Assembly: GCA_963840235.1 (NCBI GenBank)
Contig: CAWIYC010000007.1
Coordinates: 14,620 to 78,619, forward strand
Reading direction: 5' to 3'
Source of the DNA: JBBRHQ01 sp963840235
Lineage (GTDB): Bacteria > Actinomycetota > Thermoleophilia > Solirubrobacterales > 70-9
Length of the DNA: 64,000 nt
A program made the translations under genes and the position numbers. Shown here in pieces: positions 37,402 to 46,126 of this stretch; position 1 is the stretch's first letter, and the number at the start of each line of letters is the position of its first letter. The notes under the pieces were generated by a model. That model had not been told where the DNA came from, made no database searches, and was given only the letters and a program-made list of their open reading frames with translations.

Positions 37402-37701
37402 TCAGAATGCCCCGAGCAGATCGCGGGCCTCTTCGACCTCGAGATCGCCGTCGGCGACCTTGAAGCCGACCGTGTCGACGTAGTCGCCCGATCCGGCCTC
37501 GGTGCGGGTCGCGGCCATCTCCGGGGTGACGCCGGCGTCGGCGAGGTCGCGCGCCGCGCTGGGATGGAAGCAGCGGGCCTTGAGCCACTCGTCGACCTCG
37601 TCGGCCGAGAACCCGGACTCGGCCCAGGTCTCGGCTGTGTCATCGGGGTTGCCGCCGTGGGCGAAGTGCCCGTGCCTCTCGATCACGTCGCGAATCGTCA
37701 T
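37402..37701 (-). CDS. Small acidic hypothetical protein
   Basis: Ninety-nine residues, acidic, no signal peptide or membrane helix. Visible segments: IRDVIERHGHFAHGG, TAETWAESGFSADEVDEWL, ARDLADAGVTPEMAATRT. The pattern GFSADEVDEWLKA followed by DAGVTPE resembles short helical modules found in actinobacterial proteins, but I recognise no family. It is convergent with the Lon-like gene (8 bases apart) and divergent from the site-2 protease gene. Confidence 0.6.
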   Translation of the reverse strand: MTIRDVIERHGHFAHGGNPDDTAETWAESGFSADEVDEWLKARCFHPSAARDLADAGVTPEMAATRTEAGSGDYVDTVGFKVADGDLEVEEARDLLGAF

Positions 37702-37739
37702 CGCCGTGACTCTATCCAGCGCCGGGAGACGGCGGGACC

Positions 37740-38873
37740 GTGACCGGCCGCAGCCTGAGGATCGGCCGCCTTGCCGGAATCCCGATCGGCATCAGCCCAC
37801 TCTGGCTGCTGATCGTGGCCCTGATCACGGTCTCGCTGGGCGCCAGCTACTACCCGCAGGAGGTTGACGGCATCGCTCCCGCGGCCGCCTACCTGCTCGG
37901 CCTGGCCAGCGCCCTGCTGCTGTTCGCGAGCATCGTCCTGCACGAGCTTGGCCATGCGCTCGTCGCCCGGAGCCGGGGGGTGGCGATCGAGGGGATCGAC
38001 CTCTGGCTCCTGGGCGGGGTGGCGAAGATGAGGGGTACGCCCCGAACCGGGGGCGACGAGTTTCGCTACGCCGCCGCGGGTCCGCTGGTGACCGCCGTGA
38101 TCGCCGCCTTCTTCGGGGTCGTGCTGGCGACGCTCCCAGCGGGCACGCCCGAGGCCCTGCGTGCGCTGATCGGCTACCAGCTGCTGGTCAACGTCCTCAT
38201 CCTCGGCTTCAACCTGATTCCCGCCTTCCCCCTCGACGGGGGGCGGTTGCTGCGGGCGGCGCTGTGGGCTCGAAGCGGTGACATGGTCCGCGCCACGGCG
38301 ACTGCCGCCGCCATTGGCCGCGGCTTCGGCTGGGTCCTGATCGCCCTCGGGGTCCTGGCCCTGTTGGCCGGGGCGCCGACCGGCATCTGGTTCGGGCTGA
38401 TCGGCTTCTTCCTGATCTTCGCCGGGCGCGCCGAGCTGAGTCAGCTCGAAATGCGGAAGGCCTTCGCCGGGCACGAGGTCGGATGGCTGGCCTCCTTCCC
38501 CGCGGTGACGATCCCGGCCCAGACCCCGGCGGCCGAGGCCGCCCGCGATTACTTCAGCCGCTATCGCTACCAGTCCTTCCCGGTGCGCGACCGCTCGGGC
38601 GTAATCGGCCTGGTGACGATCGACCGGCTCGAGCAGCTCCCCCCGGACCGGCTCGAGCGCACGCCGGTCTCCTCCCTGGCCGATCCCGACCCGACCCTGG
38701 TGGTCGACGAGAACGGCGACATCGCCGAGCTGCTTGCCCGCCCCAGCTTTCAGCGCGTCGGTCGCGCGATCGTCACCGGGACAGGTGGCCGCATCGGGAT
38801 CGTCTCGGCGACCGAAGTCGAGCGGGCGCTGCGGGCCTCGCGGCTGACCGCAGCCGAGGGCGAGCGCGCCTAG
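37740..38873 (+). CDS. Site-2 protease family zinc metalloprotease with CBS region
   Basis: Intramembrane metalloprotease of the S2P/SpoIVFB type (377 residues, start GTG 37740). The zinc motif HELGHALVARS lies in the second membrane helix (near residue 67), and the second motif NLIPAFPLDGGRLLR supplies the aspartate (near 160). Five to six membrane segments are present. The C-terminal half (about 250-375) has tandem CBS-like sequence (TPAAEAARDYFSRYRYQSFPV, IGLVTIDRLEQLP, GIVSATEVERAL), likely an adenosine-nucleotide sensor. Its Rip-type relatives cleave anti-sigma factors or other membrane substrates; the target is unknown. Confidence 0.92.
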   Translation: MTGRSLRIGRLAGIPIGISPLWLLIVALITVSLGASYYPQEVDGIAPAAAYLLGLASALLLFASIVLHELGHALVARSRGVAIEGIDLWLLGGVAKMRGTPRTGGDEFRYAAAGPLVTAVIAAFFGVVLATLPAGTPEALRALIGYQLLVNVLILGFNLIPAFPLDGGRLLRAALWARSGDMVRATATAAAIGRGFGWVLIALGVLALLAGAPTGIWFGLIGFFLIFAGRAELSQLEMRKAFAGHEVGWLASFPAVTIPAQTPAAEAARDYFSRYRYQSFPVRDRSGVIGLVTIDRLEQLPPDRLERTPVSSLADPDPTLVVDENGDIAELLARPSFQRVGRAIVTGTGGRIGIVSATEVERALRASRLTAAEGERA

Positions 38874-39006
38874 CGTCGCCCGCCGGCCTGGACGAGACAA
38901 GGAAGGAATGTGAAACTGCTGATCGAGGCGCCCGCGGCGGCGACGCAGATGTTGGCGGCCTGGACGCCGGGCGGGTCGCCGAGGCAACCTGGAGCGAAGG
39001 AGACCG

Positions 39007-39285
39007 ATGCACGTCGTGCGAATCGAGCATCCAGTGCCCGACTATGACGCCTGGAAGCGAGCTTTCGACAGCGACCCCCTCGACCGGCGGGGGTCGGGCG
39101 TCCGCAGCCACCGGGTGATGCGAGCGGTCGACGGCCCGGGCCGCGTCTTGATCGATCTCGAGTTCGACAGCCCGGACGAGGCGGAGGCCATGCGGTCGGC
39201 CTTGCGGGAGCTATGGAGTCGAGTTGACGTGATGCGCGACCCGCGGGCGAGCGCCGTCGAGGTCGTGGAGGGCCAGGATGACTGA
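39007..39285 (+). CDS. Small protein, dimeric alpha/beta-barrel-like
   Basis: A 92-residue protein starting at ATG 39007 with GGAGACCG just upstream. Segments VVRIEHPVPDYDAWKRAFD and VLIDLEFDSPDEAEAMRSAL fit the beta-alpha-beta layout of ABM/cyanase-like dimeric barrels, but the family is not certain. It ends nine bases before the GMC oxidoreductase start, so they probably form a pair. Function unknown; members of this fold often degrade or protect against reactive quinones. Confidence 0.65.
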   Translation: MHVVRIEHPVPDYDAWKRAFDSDPLDRRGSGVRSHRVMRAVDGPGRVLIDLEFDSPDEAEAMRSALRELWSRVDVMRDPRASAVEVVEGQDD

Positions 39286-39294
39286 CAGGTCGCG

Positions 39295-40950
39295 ATGAAC
39301 CCCGAGCAACCCTGCGACTTCGATTGGCTGGTCGTCGGCTCCGGCTTCGGGGGAAGCGTCTCGGCGCTGCGCCTGGCGGAGAAGGGCCACCGGGTTGCGG
39401 TGCTCGAGTGCGGACGCCGGTTCGATGATCGCGACCTGCCCCGCAGCACCTGGGACTGGCGGCGCTACCTGTGGATGCCGCGGCTGGGGCTGAAGGGGAT
39501 CCTCCGCTTCACCTTCTTCAAGGACGTCGGCATCCTCAGCGGCAGCGGCGTCGGCGGCGGCAGCCTGGTCTTCGCCAACACCCTCTACCGGGCGCCGCGG
39601 CGATTCTTCGAGGATCCGGTCTGGGCAGGACTGGCCGACTGGGCGCGGGAGCTGGAACCCCACTACGACACCGCCGAGCGGATGCTCGGCGCCACCGACG
39701 TCCGCGGCGAGGACGCTGGCGATGAGCTGCTGCGCGAATACGCCCGCGAGCTGGGGGTCGAGGACACCTACACCCGCCCGCAGGTGGCGGTCTTCTCCGG
39801 CGCTGCGGGGGTGCGGGTGGAGGACCCATTCTTTGGCGGCGAGGGGCCGCCCCGCAGCGGCTGCATCCGCTGCGGCGAGTGCATGCTCGGCTGCCGCCAT
39901 AACGCCAAGAACACGCTGGTCAAGAACTACCTCTGGCTGGCCGAGCGCCGCGGCGTGCGCGTGCTGCCCGAGCGCACCGTGGTCGACGTTGCCCCGCGAG
40001 GTGCGGCGGACGGAAGCGACGGTTATCGGGTGGCCTCGGTGCGCTCGGGATCGTGGACGCGCCGTGACCGCTGGGAGCTGAGCGCCCGCGGTGTGGTGTT
40101 CGCCGCCGGCGCCCTTGGCACAAACCAGCTGCTGCGCTCGTGCCGCGACACAGGCTCGCTGCCGCGCCTCTCCGACCGGATCGGTCACCTTGTCCGCACC
40201 AACAGCGAGGCCCTGCTGGCGGTCACCGCCACCGATGACCGCCGCGACTTCACCAAGCGGGTGGCGATCACCTCCTCGATCTTCCCAGAGCACGACACCC
40301 ACATCGAGACCGTCACCTACGGGCGGGGCGGCAACGCCATGCGACTGCTTTTCACCGTCCTCGTCGGCGAGGGCACGAGACTGACACGGCCGCTGAAGTT
40401 CCTGCGCGAGCTGGCCAGGCGCCCACGCCGCGTCATCCAGCAGCTGGCCCCCGGCACCTGGTCGCGGCGGACGATCATCCTGCTGGTGATGCAGACCCTC
40501 GACAACCACATCCGCTTCGTGCCCCGCCGCCGCCTCCTGGGCGGGGTCGGCCTCAACACCGAGCAGGGTGAAAAGCCGAATCCCACCTACATCCCAGCCG
40601 CAAACGAGGCGGCCGAGCGGATCGCCGAGCGGATCGACGGCTTCGCCCAGTCCTCCCTACCCGAAGCGGTGGCCAACATCCCCTCGACCGCCCACATCCT
40701 CGGCGGCGCGATCGTCGCCGGCGACCCCTCGGGCGGCGTCATCGATTCCCGCCACCGCGTGTTCGGCTACGAGAACATGCTGGTCGCCGACGGCTCGGCG
40801 ATGCCGGCGAATCCGGGAGTCAATCCGAGCCTGACGATCACCGCCATGGCCGAGCGCGCGATCGGCATGATCGAGCCCAAGCCGGGAGGGCCGGAGGTGC
40901 CACCGGTGAGGCTCTCGGACGCGAGCGCGGACTCGGATGTCTGCGTCTGA
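39295..40950 (+). CDS. GMC-family oxidoreductase (cholesterol-oxidase-like)
   Basis: FAD-dependent alcohol/sterol oxidoreductase of 551 residues. The dinucleotide-binding motif VVGSGFGGSVSALRLAEKG is near residue 12, then SGSGVGGGSLVFANTLY, and the C-terminal NPGVNPSLTITAMAERAI FAD motif. A cysteine-rich segment CIRCGECMLGCRHNAKNTL is near residue 190, as in an actinobacterial subgroup. The absence of a signal peptide suggests a cytoplasmic location. It probably accepts electrons from a steroid or alcohol; the substrate is unknown. It is co-oriented with the small barrel gene upstream. Confidence 0.85.
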   Translation: MNPEQPCDFDWLVVGSGFGGSVSALRLAEKGHRVAVLECGRRFDDRDLPRSTWDWRRYLWMPRLGLKGILRFTFFKDVGILSGSGVGGGSLVFANTLYRAPRRFFEDPVWAGLADWARELEPHYDTAERMLGATDVRGEDAGDELLREYARELGVEDTYTRPQVAVFSGAAGVRVEDPFFGGEGPPRSGCIRCGECMLGCRHNAKNTLVKNYLWLAERRGVRVLPERTVVDVAPRGAADGSDGYRVASVRSGSWTRRDRWELSARGVVFAAGALGTNQLLRSCRDTGSLPRLSDRIGHLVRTNSEALLAVTATDDRRDFTKRVAITSSIFPEHDTHIETVTYGRGGNAMRLLFTVLVGEGTRLTRPLKFLRELARRPRRVIQQLAPGTWSRRTIILLVMQTLDNHIRFVPRRRLLGGVGLNTEQGEKPNPTYIPAANEAAERIAERIDGFAQSSLPEAVANIPSTAHILGGAIVAGDPSGGVIDSRHRVFGYENMLVADGSAMPANPGVNPSLTITAMAERAIGMIEPKPGGPEVPPVRLSDASADSDVCV

Positions 40951-41128
40951 CGCGCCCGGTTGGCGGCGGGTAGTAGCTGCAGCTGGTGGAACCCGTGGCG
41001 CTGCCCACCGGGCCGAGCACCCCAACGACTGCGAGGGCACCCACAATCAGACCACGGGGAGGCAGCGTGCCTGACACATGGCGAACCTACCACCTGGTCA
41101 GAGCAGTGTTCTCCCCGAACCTGCGCGG

Positions 41129-41698
41129 CTATCGGCCTGGGCGAGCCGAAGAAGTGGGTGCCGGAGCTGGCGGAGGTGCCGCCGTCGGCTCCAGCCGGGA
41201 CAACCTCTCCTCGCGGGCCGCGGGCGCGAACCGATAACCGCAGTGGCGACAGACGCTGGCCCCCGTGGGTACGGCCATCCTGCAGTCGGGGCACTGCTTC
41301 GCCGTCGGCAGGGTGCCCGGGACATTGATCAACTCAGCAAAACCGGCGAGAGCCAGGGCTGCGGATCCCACCAAGGCGCAGTAGGCGCCGACCTCGATGC
41401 TGTCGGCGGGTACCGTCGGCGACAGAACCTTCACGAGGGCCAGCACGAAGGCCGCCAACCCGAGCAGTCCGGCGACAGCCAGCACGCCCTTCTTGGTCTC
41501 TGCCAACGAGTCCCTTACAACCAGCGCGAGCGCCGCCCCGGCCATGACAACGAGAGCAATGTCGGCGCTGTGGAATGCCTTCCATCCCGAAACCCTGAGG
41601 CTGAAGCCGAACTCCTGTACCGAGTACCAGTCAAGGAACAGAGAGCACGCCACCAGTATGGCGCCGACTATTGCGATGACTCTGAGACTTGCCCGCAT
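41129..41698 (-). CDS. Membrane protein with C-terminal zinc ribbon
   Basis: A 189-residue protein from ATG 41698 (GAGGGAAGGAA directly before it; the longer frame to 41779 lacks support). Four hydrophobic helices occupy about residues 5-140 (RVIAIVGAILVACSLFLDWY at the start, typical of small actinobacterial membrane proteins). A single zinc ribbon follows, CPDCRMAVPTGASVCRHCGYRF, near residue 155. The tail is proline/alanine-rich. Like the gene at 11.3 kb it pairs membrane anchor and zinc ribbon, but the order and sequence differ. Role unknown. Confidence 0.7.
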   Translation of the reverse strand: MRASLRVIAIVGAILVACSLFLDWYSVQEFGFSLRVSGWKAFHSADIALVVMAGAALALVVRDSLAETKKGVLAVAGLLGLAAFVLALVKVLSPTVPADSIEVGAYCALVGSAALALAGFAELINVPGTLPTAKQCPDCRMAVPTGASVCRHCGYRFAPAAREERLSRLEPTAAPPPAPAPTSSARPGR

Positions 41699-41821
41699 TT
41701 CCTTCCCTCGGCTGGGTGCCGCAGCGAGACTAGCCTGAAAAGGCCGCTCGGCGTCGGTCAAGCGGACGAAATGCATCAATGGCTGGGCTTCCTAAGGCGC
41801 CAGGCGGCGGCGGACTGATGG

Positions 41822-43783
41822 TCATCCGTGAAACGCCTCGTCCGAGGGGCCGGCGTCAAGTGTGATCCCGGACGCCGTCTGCGGCTGGACCCCCATGTCG
41901 GAGAGAATGTTGTAGGTCGCCTGCTCAACGCGCGAATCGGGATCGCTGGAGAGCCCGTAGGACCACTCCATCGTCCCGCTGGCGAACACCAGAGCACCAC
42001 TTGGTGCCGTGTACTTGACCGCGTTGACGGTGCTGGGCTGGCCGGGCGGGGGGATGCTGTTGCGCAGCCGGCCTTCATCCTGGATCCAGGAGTTGCCGCC
42101 GGCCTGCTGGACGTTGCTTGACGACAACCGGATCACGCCATCGGGTTGGCGCGAGAGATACTGGGCCTGGGTCGGAATCGCGTCCCATTCCCAACCCACG
42201 AGCTTCGAGCCGATCTCGGTCGTGCGGTCCTCGCCGACGCCGGTATTGCGCCAGATGCGATCGGCCGCGAACTCCCCCCTTGCGTTTCCGGCCGGCACCG
42301 TCAGGGGATAGGCCCTGAAATCATTGTCGCCGACGTACATGACGCCGAAGAGCTGGTTCTCGGGCTCATCCGGGCCGACACGCCCACCCGACGGTGCGCC
42401 GGGGTCTCCCGGTGGAGCGCCATCGTCGCGCCACGTCGTCGTCGCAATCTGGGGATTGTCGTCAGCGCTGCCGGCGATGCCGTCCGCTCCGAGCGCGTCG
42501 TCGGCGGTGTGCTCGATGCCGTCTGGCCCCCAGTCGTTGGCGCCAACAGCCCCCGCACCGGAGGAGCCGCTCCCCTCGACCGTCTTGTAGCAGACGAGGG
42601 TGCGCCGGCCGTCCTCATAGCGGACCTTCCAGTAGGCGGTGTTGGCGCTGAAGGAGGCAATATCGATCCCGGCATCGCGGGCGGCCTCGAACCCTTCGAG
42701 CTGCTCCCTGCTCCAGTACTCGGAGTGGCCCGAGATGACGCCAGCGTCATGTCGGAGAAGCTCTTTCGGCCTGGCTGCAACCTGAACGTCATCCGAATAG
42801 GAGACGTCGTAGCCCTCCTTCTCGAGCCAGTAGAGGAGGTCGAAGTCGGGCCCGTAGAACCAGTTCTGCGAGGCGCCGGCGAGGCTGAGCGGACGGTTGA
42901 AAGAGACCTTGACCGCACGGCTGGTGCCAGAGATCGTGTTGCCGCCTCGAGCGCCGAAGTACAGCGACTTCCCGCCGAAGATGTTGTAGGCCTGGTAGGT
43001 GTTGACGGGGAGGACGTAGAGCAGGTCCGACTCGGGCCGGCGACCGTCGTCGCGGACGGTGAAGACCACGGCCGTCTGCTCTCCGGTTGACGCCGTCAGC
43101 TTGGCGAGATATACCCCCGACGCCGGGAGGGCGCTCCCGGGGACGGTGTAGGTCGGTCGCCAGTTGCCGCAATCGACCAGACCGGTGGTTCGGTCCATCG
43201 GGTCGCAGGTGTAGTCGTTGTTGATCGGGACTCTGGCTGCGCTGTGGACGAGGCGACCACCGCGGCCGCGGTAGTAGCCCATGCGATAGACGCCGACGTT
43301 GACGGTCGCCCCCGCGGGCACCGGGGCATTGCGCGCAATCTTGAGCACGACGTCCTCACCAAGGTTGACGCTGGTCTTGGTGGTGAAGCCGCCGAGGTTG
43401 GCGCTGAAGGCGTCCACCATCCAAGAAGTCGTTCCCACGTGGCACTGATTCTCGTCCACCACCGGGTTCGGGTTCGGACAGTTGATGCTCGCCTCCCCGG
43501 GCAGGGCTTGACCCGATTGCCCGAACTGGGTCTCGGTCGAGGCGGCGGCCGCAATCAACGCCGGGCTGGCTCCGGCACCCTCCCGGCCGGTCAGGTAGTG
43601 GCTTGCGCCCTCGCTCGCGGCGGCCCCGACGATCCCGGTGAGCAAGACGATCGGAACAAGGATCCTGGCCCAGAGCGGAGCCTCTCGCACCCGGCCCCGG
43701 AGGCCCGGAGCCGGCACTTCGCCTCCAGCCGCCGATGCAGGGCCCTCCCTCGCCGGCTTCTCGCCATTGGCCCCCGAACTCAC
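41822..43783 (-). CDS. Membrane-anchored N,N-dimethylformamidase-like large-subunit protein
   Basis: A 653-residue protein starting at GTG 43783. One helix (about residues 40-58) acts as a signal anchor; the rest is outside. The body matches the domain found in the large subunit of N,N-dimethylformamidase: GEDVVLKIARNAPVPAGATV, YRMGYYRGRGGRLVHS, LYVLPVNTYQAYNIFGGKS, GHSEYWSREQLEGFEAARDAG. Proteins with this domain are common in actinobacteria and mostly have no proven substrate, so formamide hydrolysis should not be assumed. Repeated GADG/GSADD linkers near residue 430 look like a calcium-binding loop. Confidence 0.8.
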   Translation of the reverse strand: MSSGANGEKPAREGPASAAGGEVPAPGLRGRVREAPLWARILVPIVLLTGIVGAAASEGASHYLTGREGAGASPALIAAAASTETQFGQSGQALPGEASINCPNPNPVVDENQCHVGTTSWMVDAFSANLGGFTTKTSVNLGEDVVLKIARNAPVPAGATVNVGVYRMGYYRGRGGRLVHSAARVPINNDYTCDPMDRTTGLVDCGNWRPTYTVPGSALPASGVYLAKLTASTGEQTAVVFTVRDDGRRPESDLLYVLPVNTYQAYNIFGGKSLYFGARGGNTISGTSRAVKVSFNRPLSLAGASQNWFYGPDFDLLYWLEKEGYDVSYSDDVQVAARPKELLRHDAGVISGHSEYWSREQLEGFEAARDAGIDIASFSANTAYWKVRYEDGRRTLVCYKTVEGSGSSGAGAVGANDWGPDGIEHTADDALGADGIAGSADDNPQIATTTWRDDGAPPGDPGAPSGGRVGPDEPENQLFGVMYVGDNDFRAYPLTVPAGNARGEFAADRIWRNTGVGEDRTTEIGSKLVGWEWDAIPTQAQYLSRQPDGVIRLSSSNVQQAGGNSWIQDEGRLRNSIPPPGQPSTVNAVKYTAPSGALVFASGTMEWSYGLSSDPDSRVEQATYNILSDMGVQPQTASGITLDAGPSDEAFHG

Positions 43784-43915
43784 TGGAGACCATCCCGGCC
43801 GGAGTCGTTGTCTAAGAGCGAAATCATCTGACCTACGTCGTCGCGTCGGTAGCGGATCGGGGCAGATTCATGCCCCGCGAGCCGACTGCTCGGCTCTCCT
43901 AATCGAGGCCGCGAT

Positions 43916-43942
43916 TCGAACCCGCGACCGCCTGGACCACAA
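43916..43942 (-). repeat. tRNA-His fragment (27 bases, att-like repeat 1)
   Basis: Twenty-seven bases identical to positions 54229-54255 of the intact tRNA-His gene, covering part of the T arm and the 3' side of the anticodon arm, in the same orientation. About 33 bases further on, CTCAGGCGCGGA is shared with the second fragment near 48211, hinting that both come from one kind of element. Confidence 0.75.
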
Positions 43943-44026
43943 ACATACCCGGGACCCTTCAGGGGCGTGTCTCAGGCGCGGAGCGGGCAGCTGACCCTCC
44001 CTCCGGGGGCACGCGGCGAGAGGCTT

Positions 44027-45175
44027 CTACGGCTGGCCGCCGGTCACCCCGACGAAGCCGTACCAGGCGGGCTTCGGCGTGAGGTCCGCGGTGAACAGAC
44101 CCGAGGTGGTGCAGTAGTAGCAGGCCGGAGGCGGGACATCCTCCCAGGAGAACCAGTAGGTCCGGCCGATCTTCCACCGACGCTGGTTGGCAATCAGCAT
44201 CTTCAAGGCGGCGACGAGCACCTCCTTCTGCCCCTCGGGGCCCTTGTCATAGTTGAACTTCTCGTACCCCGAGCCCCACCCGAACTCATCCACCCAGACC
44301 GGAGTGCCGCCGTCCCACTCCCACTTCATGATCGAGCGTATCCCGACGATCTGGGAGCGCATGTCCTCCACGTCGCTCGCGTACGGATGGAGGCCGACCA
44401 CGTCGAATGCGGACTTGATCCCCTTGACCTGGTAGAGGTCCTTGAGAAAGCGACTGGCCGAGATCGCACCGTCGTACCTGGGGTGGCCATAGAGACCGCC
44501 GGTGACCACGGTCGCGCTGGGATCGGCCGCCTTCAACGCCCTGCTCGAGAGCTTCAACAGCCGTGCGTATTTGGGCACGGACACGGGCTCCGTGTAGAAG
44601 GTGGCGTTCTCCTCGTTCCAGATCTGCCAGGCGCGGATCGGCTTGTACGGCAGGTTCGGATGGGCAGACCAGAAATGCCCGCCGGGCCCGTATCGCTTGA
44701 CGGCGCGGGTGAGGAAGGTCTGCCAGACAGCGCGCTCCAATTCGGAACCGACCGGCAGCGTAAGAGGGCTCACCCCCAGCCACCGGGGCGTCGAGTAGAC
44801 GATCGGGAGGACACTCAGGCCTGCAGCCGCAGCGCTCGCCATCTGGGCGTCGAAGGTCGCCCAGTTCATGGTCCCCTGGGTGGGCCAGGCCGCGCTCCAG
44901 CCGAGCGGGGTCCTGTAGGTGCGTATTCCGCCCCTTCGCATCCGGGCGAACTCGGCAGGCGTCGGCAGGCCCTCGTTGGGGCTGATACCAAAGAAATTGG
45001 CGGGGAGTCGGTCGCGTTGGTTCTGCTGCTTGTGGTGAGGCGCGGCCCCCGCCCCGCTCGTGACCGACCCTGCGCTCAACAGCAGCAGGCAGAGCATCGG
45101 GATCATGGCGAGCGCTCTCCGCGGCGGCCGGCCCAGCCGCAGCGGGCGGTCGGATCTCCCCCCTGCCAGGAACAT
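44027..45175 (-). CDS. Secreted glycoside hydrolase (TIM-barrel, GH39/GH5-like)
   Basis: A 382-residue protein with N-terminal signal peptide (ALAMIPMLCLLLLSAGS, about residues 21-40). A TIM-barrel glycosidase follows: FGISPNEGLPTPAEFARM, TYRTPLGWSAAW, WQIWNEENATFY with the acid/base glutamate after WN (near 175), and TPVWVDEFGWGSG with the nucleophile glutamate (near 282). This retaining clan-A arrangement is shared by GH5, GH39 and related families, so the exact family is open. A CYYC pair near the C-terminus may form a disulfide. It lies between the first tRNA-like fragment and the SnoaL genes. Confidence 0.82.
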   Translation of the reverse strand: MFLAGGRSDRPLRLGRPPRRALAMIPMLCLLLLSAGSVTSGAGAAPHHKQQNQRDRLPANFFGISPNEGLPTPAEFARMRRGGIRTYRTPLGWSAAWPTQGTMNWATFDAQMASAAAAGLSVLPIVYSTPRWLGVSPLTLPVGSELERAVWQTFLTRAVKRYGPGGHFWSAHPNLPYKPIRAWQIWNEENATFYTEPVSVPKYARLLKLSSRALKAADPSATVVTGGLYGHPRYDGAISASRFLKDLYQVKGIKSAFDVVGLHPYASDVEDMRSQIVGIRSIMKWEWDGGTPVWVDEFGWGSGYEKFNYDKGPEGQKEVLVAALKMLIANQRRWKIGRTYWFSWEDVPPPACYYCTTSGLFTADLTPKPAWYGFVGVTGGQP

Positions 45176-45489
45176 CGGTCAAATCCTACGCCGTCCGACT
45201 TAACTCCCCTGCGATCGCAGGCCGGGGATGAATCGCTGCGACCCCGTTACACCAATGGATTGGGCCGAGGGAACACGAATACATGAATTCTGCTTCAATC
45301 GATCGAGGAGCGGTCTGAGGGCTCCCTGCCAAGACACCCCTCGCGTCGAGCGAGATCGGTTCGCGGGTTGCCTAACACCGGACCCCCAGCGCCCCTCTCG
45401 AATACCACGATCCTGGTCACCTGGCCAGCGATCCGGGCCTTGGACCCAAGCGGGTTTCGGGAAGAACAGCCCTATGGAAAGGGATACAG
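45176..45489. other. Non-coding interval before SnoaL gene
   Basis: No coding sequence is supported. A TGCGATCGCA palindrome lies near 45209. The last 20 bases hold the ribosome site of the next gene (GGAAAGGGATACAG). I see no clear promoter. Confidence 0.35.
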
Positions 45490-45864
45490 ATGAGCGCGCA
45501 ACAGAACAAACAAGCGGCCCAGGACGCCTACGCGGCGTTTGGCAGCGGCGACGCCGAGGGCGCGATGCGAAACATCGACGACTCAATCGAATGGACGGTC
45601 CGCGGCGACAACGCGCTGACCGGGACCTACAACGGCAAGAGCGCAGTAGCCGAGCTGTGGGGGAAGTTCATGAGCAAGGATTTCCGCAGCACTCCGCACG
45701 ACTTCGTCGCCGAGGGCGACAAGGTCGTCGTTCTCACCAGCGTCCAGCTCGAGGGCGAGACGGTCGAGAGCGCCGACGTGCTCACGTACAACGGCGACGG
45801 CAAGCTGGTCGCGTTCGAAACGCTCGGCGACGCGACGGTAGCCAACCGGGCCTTCGCCAAGTAA
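45490..45864 (+). CDS. SnoaL/NTF2-like protein
   Basis: A 124-residue single-domain NTF2-like protein. N-terminal helix QAAQDAYAAFGSGDAEGAM, the beta strand DDSIEWTVRGDNALTGTYNG and late VVVLTSVQLEGETVESADVL fit the cone-shaped alpha+beta fold (SnoaL-like domain, ketosteroid-isomerase clan). It differs from the MSQENVE group further right: no shared N-terminus or C-terminal tag. Members act as small-molecule isomerases or unknown binders; no catalytic pair is identifiable. GGAAAGGGATACAG precedes the ATG. Confidence 0.8.
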   Translation: MSAQQNKQAAQDAYAAFGSGDAEGAMRNIDDSIEWTVRGDNALTGTYNGKSAVAELWGKFMSKDFRSTPHDFVAEGDKVVVLTSVQLEGETVESADVLTYNGDGKLVAFETLGDATVANRAFAK

Positions 45865-46126
45865 GAAGCGAAGCGCCCCGAAGCGCCCCGCGGATTCAAG
45901 GGCGCCGCGATTCGACGCCAGTGAGTGGCGCGATGAGCGGCGCCTTCCAGGGCGCGACGGCAGGGTGTCAGGCTCGCGGCATTGACGGCGCGGAAACGCC
46001 ATGGCAACACGTCTCGGGCATCATCGGTGGCGATGCCAAGCGGCCGGTAGAGCCACTAGGCCTGGCCGCTGGTTGCGGCTTTCAGACAATCCCGGTGGGT
46101 TGATCTAGCCGGGGAAATAGGAACGA

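Noticed and set aside
40838..41077. Possible small secreted peptide on the minus strand (LIVGALAVVGVLGPVGSATG)
   Set aside because: A signal-peptide-like start is present but the frame runs into the GMC gene's shadow with no recognisable mature domain; too weak to annotate.
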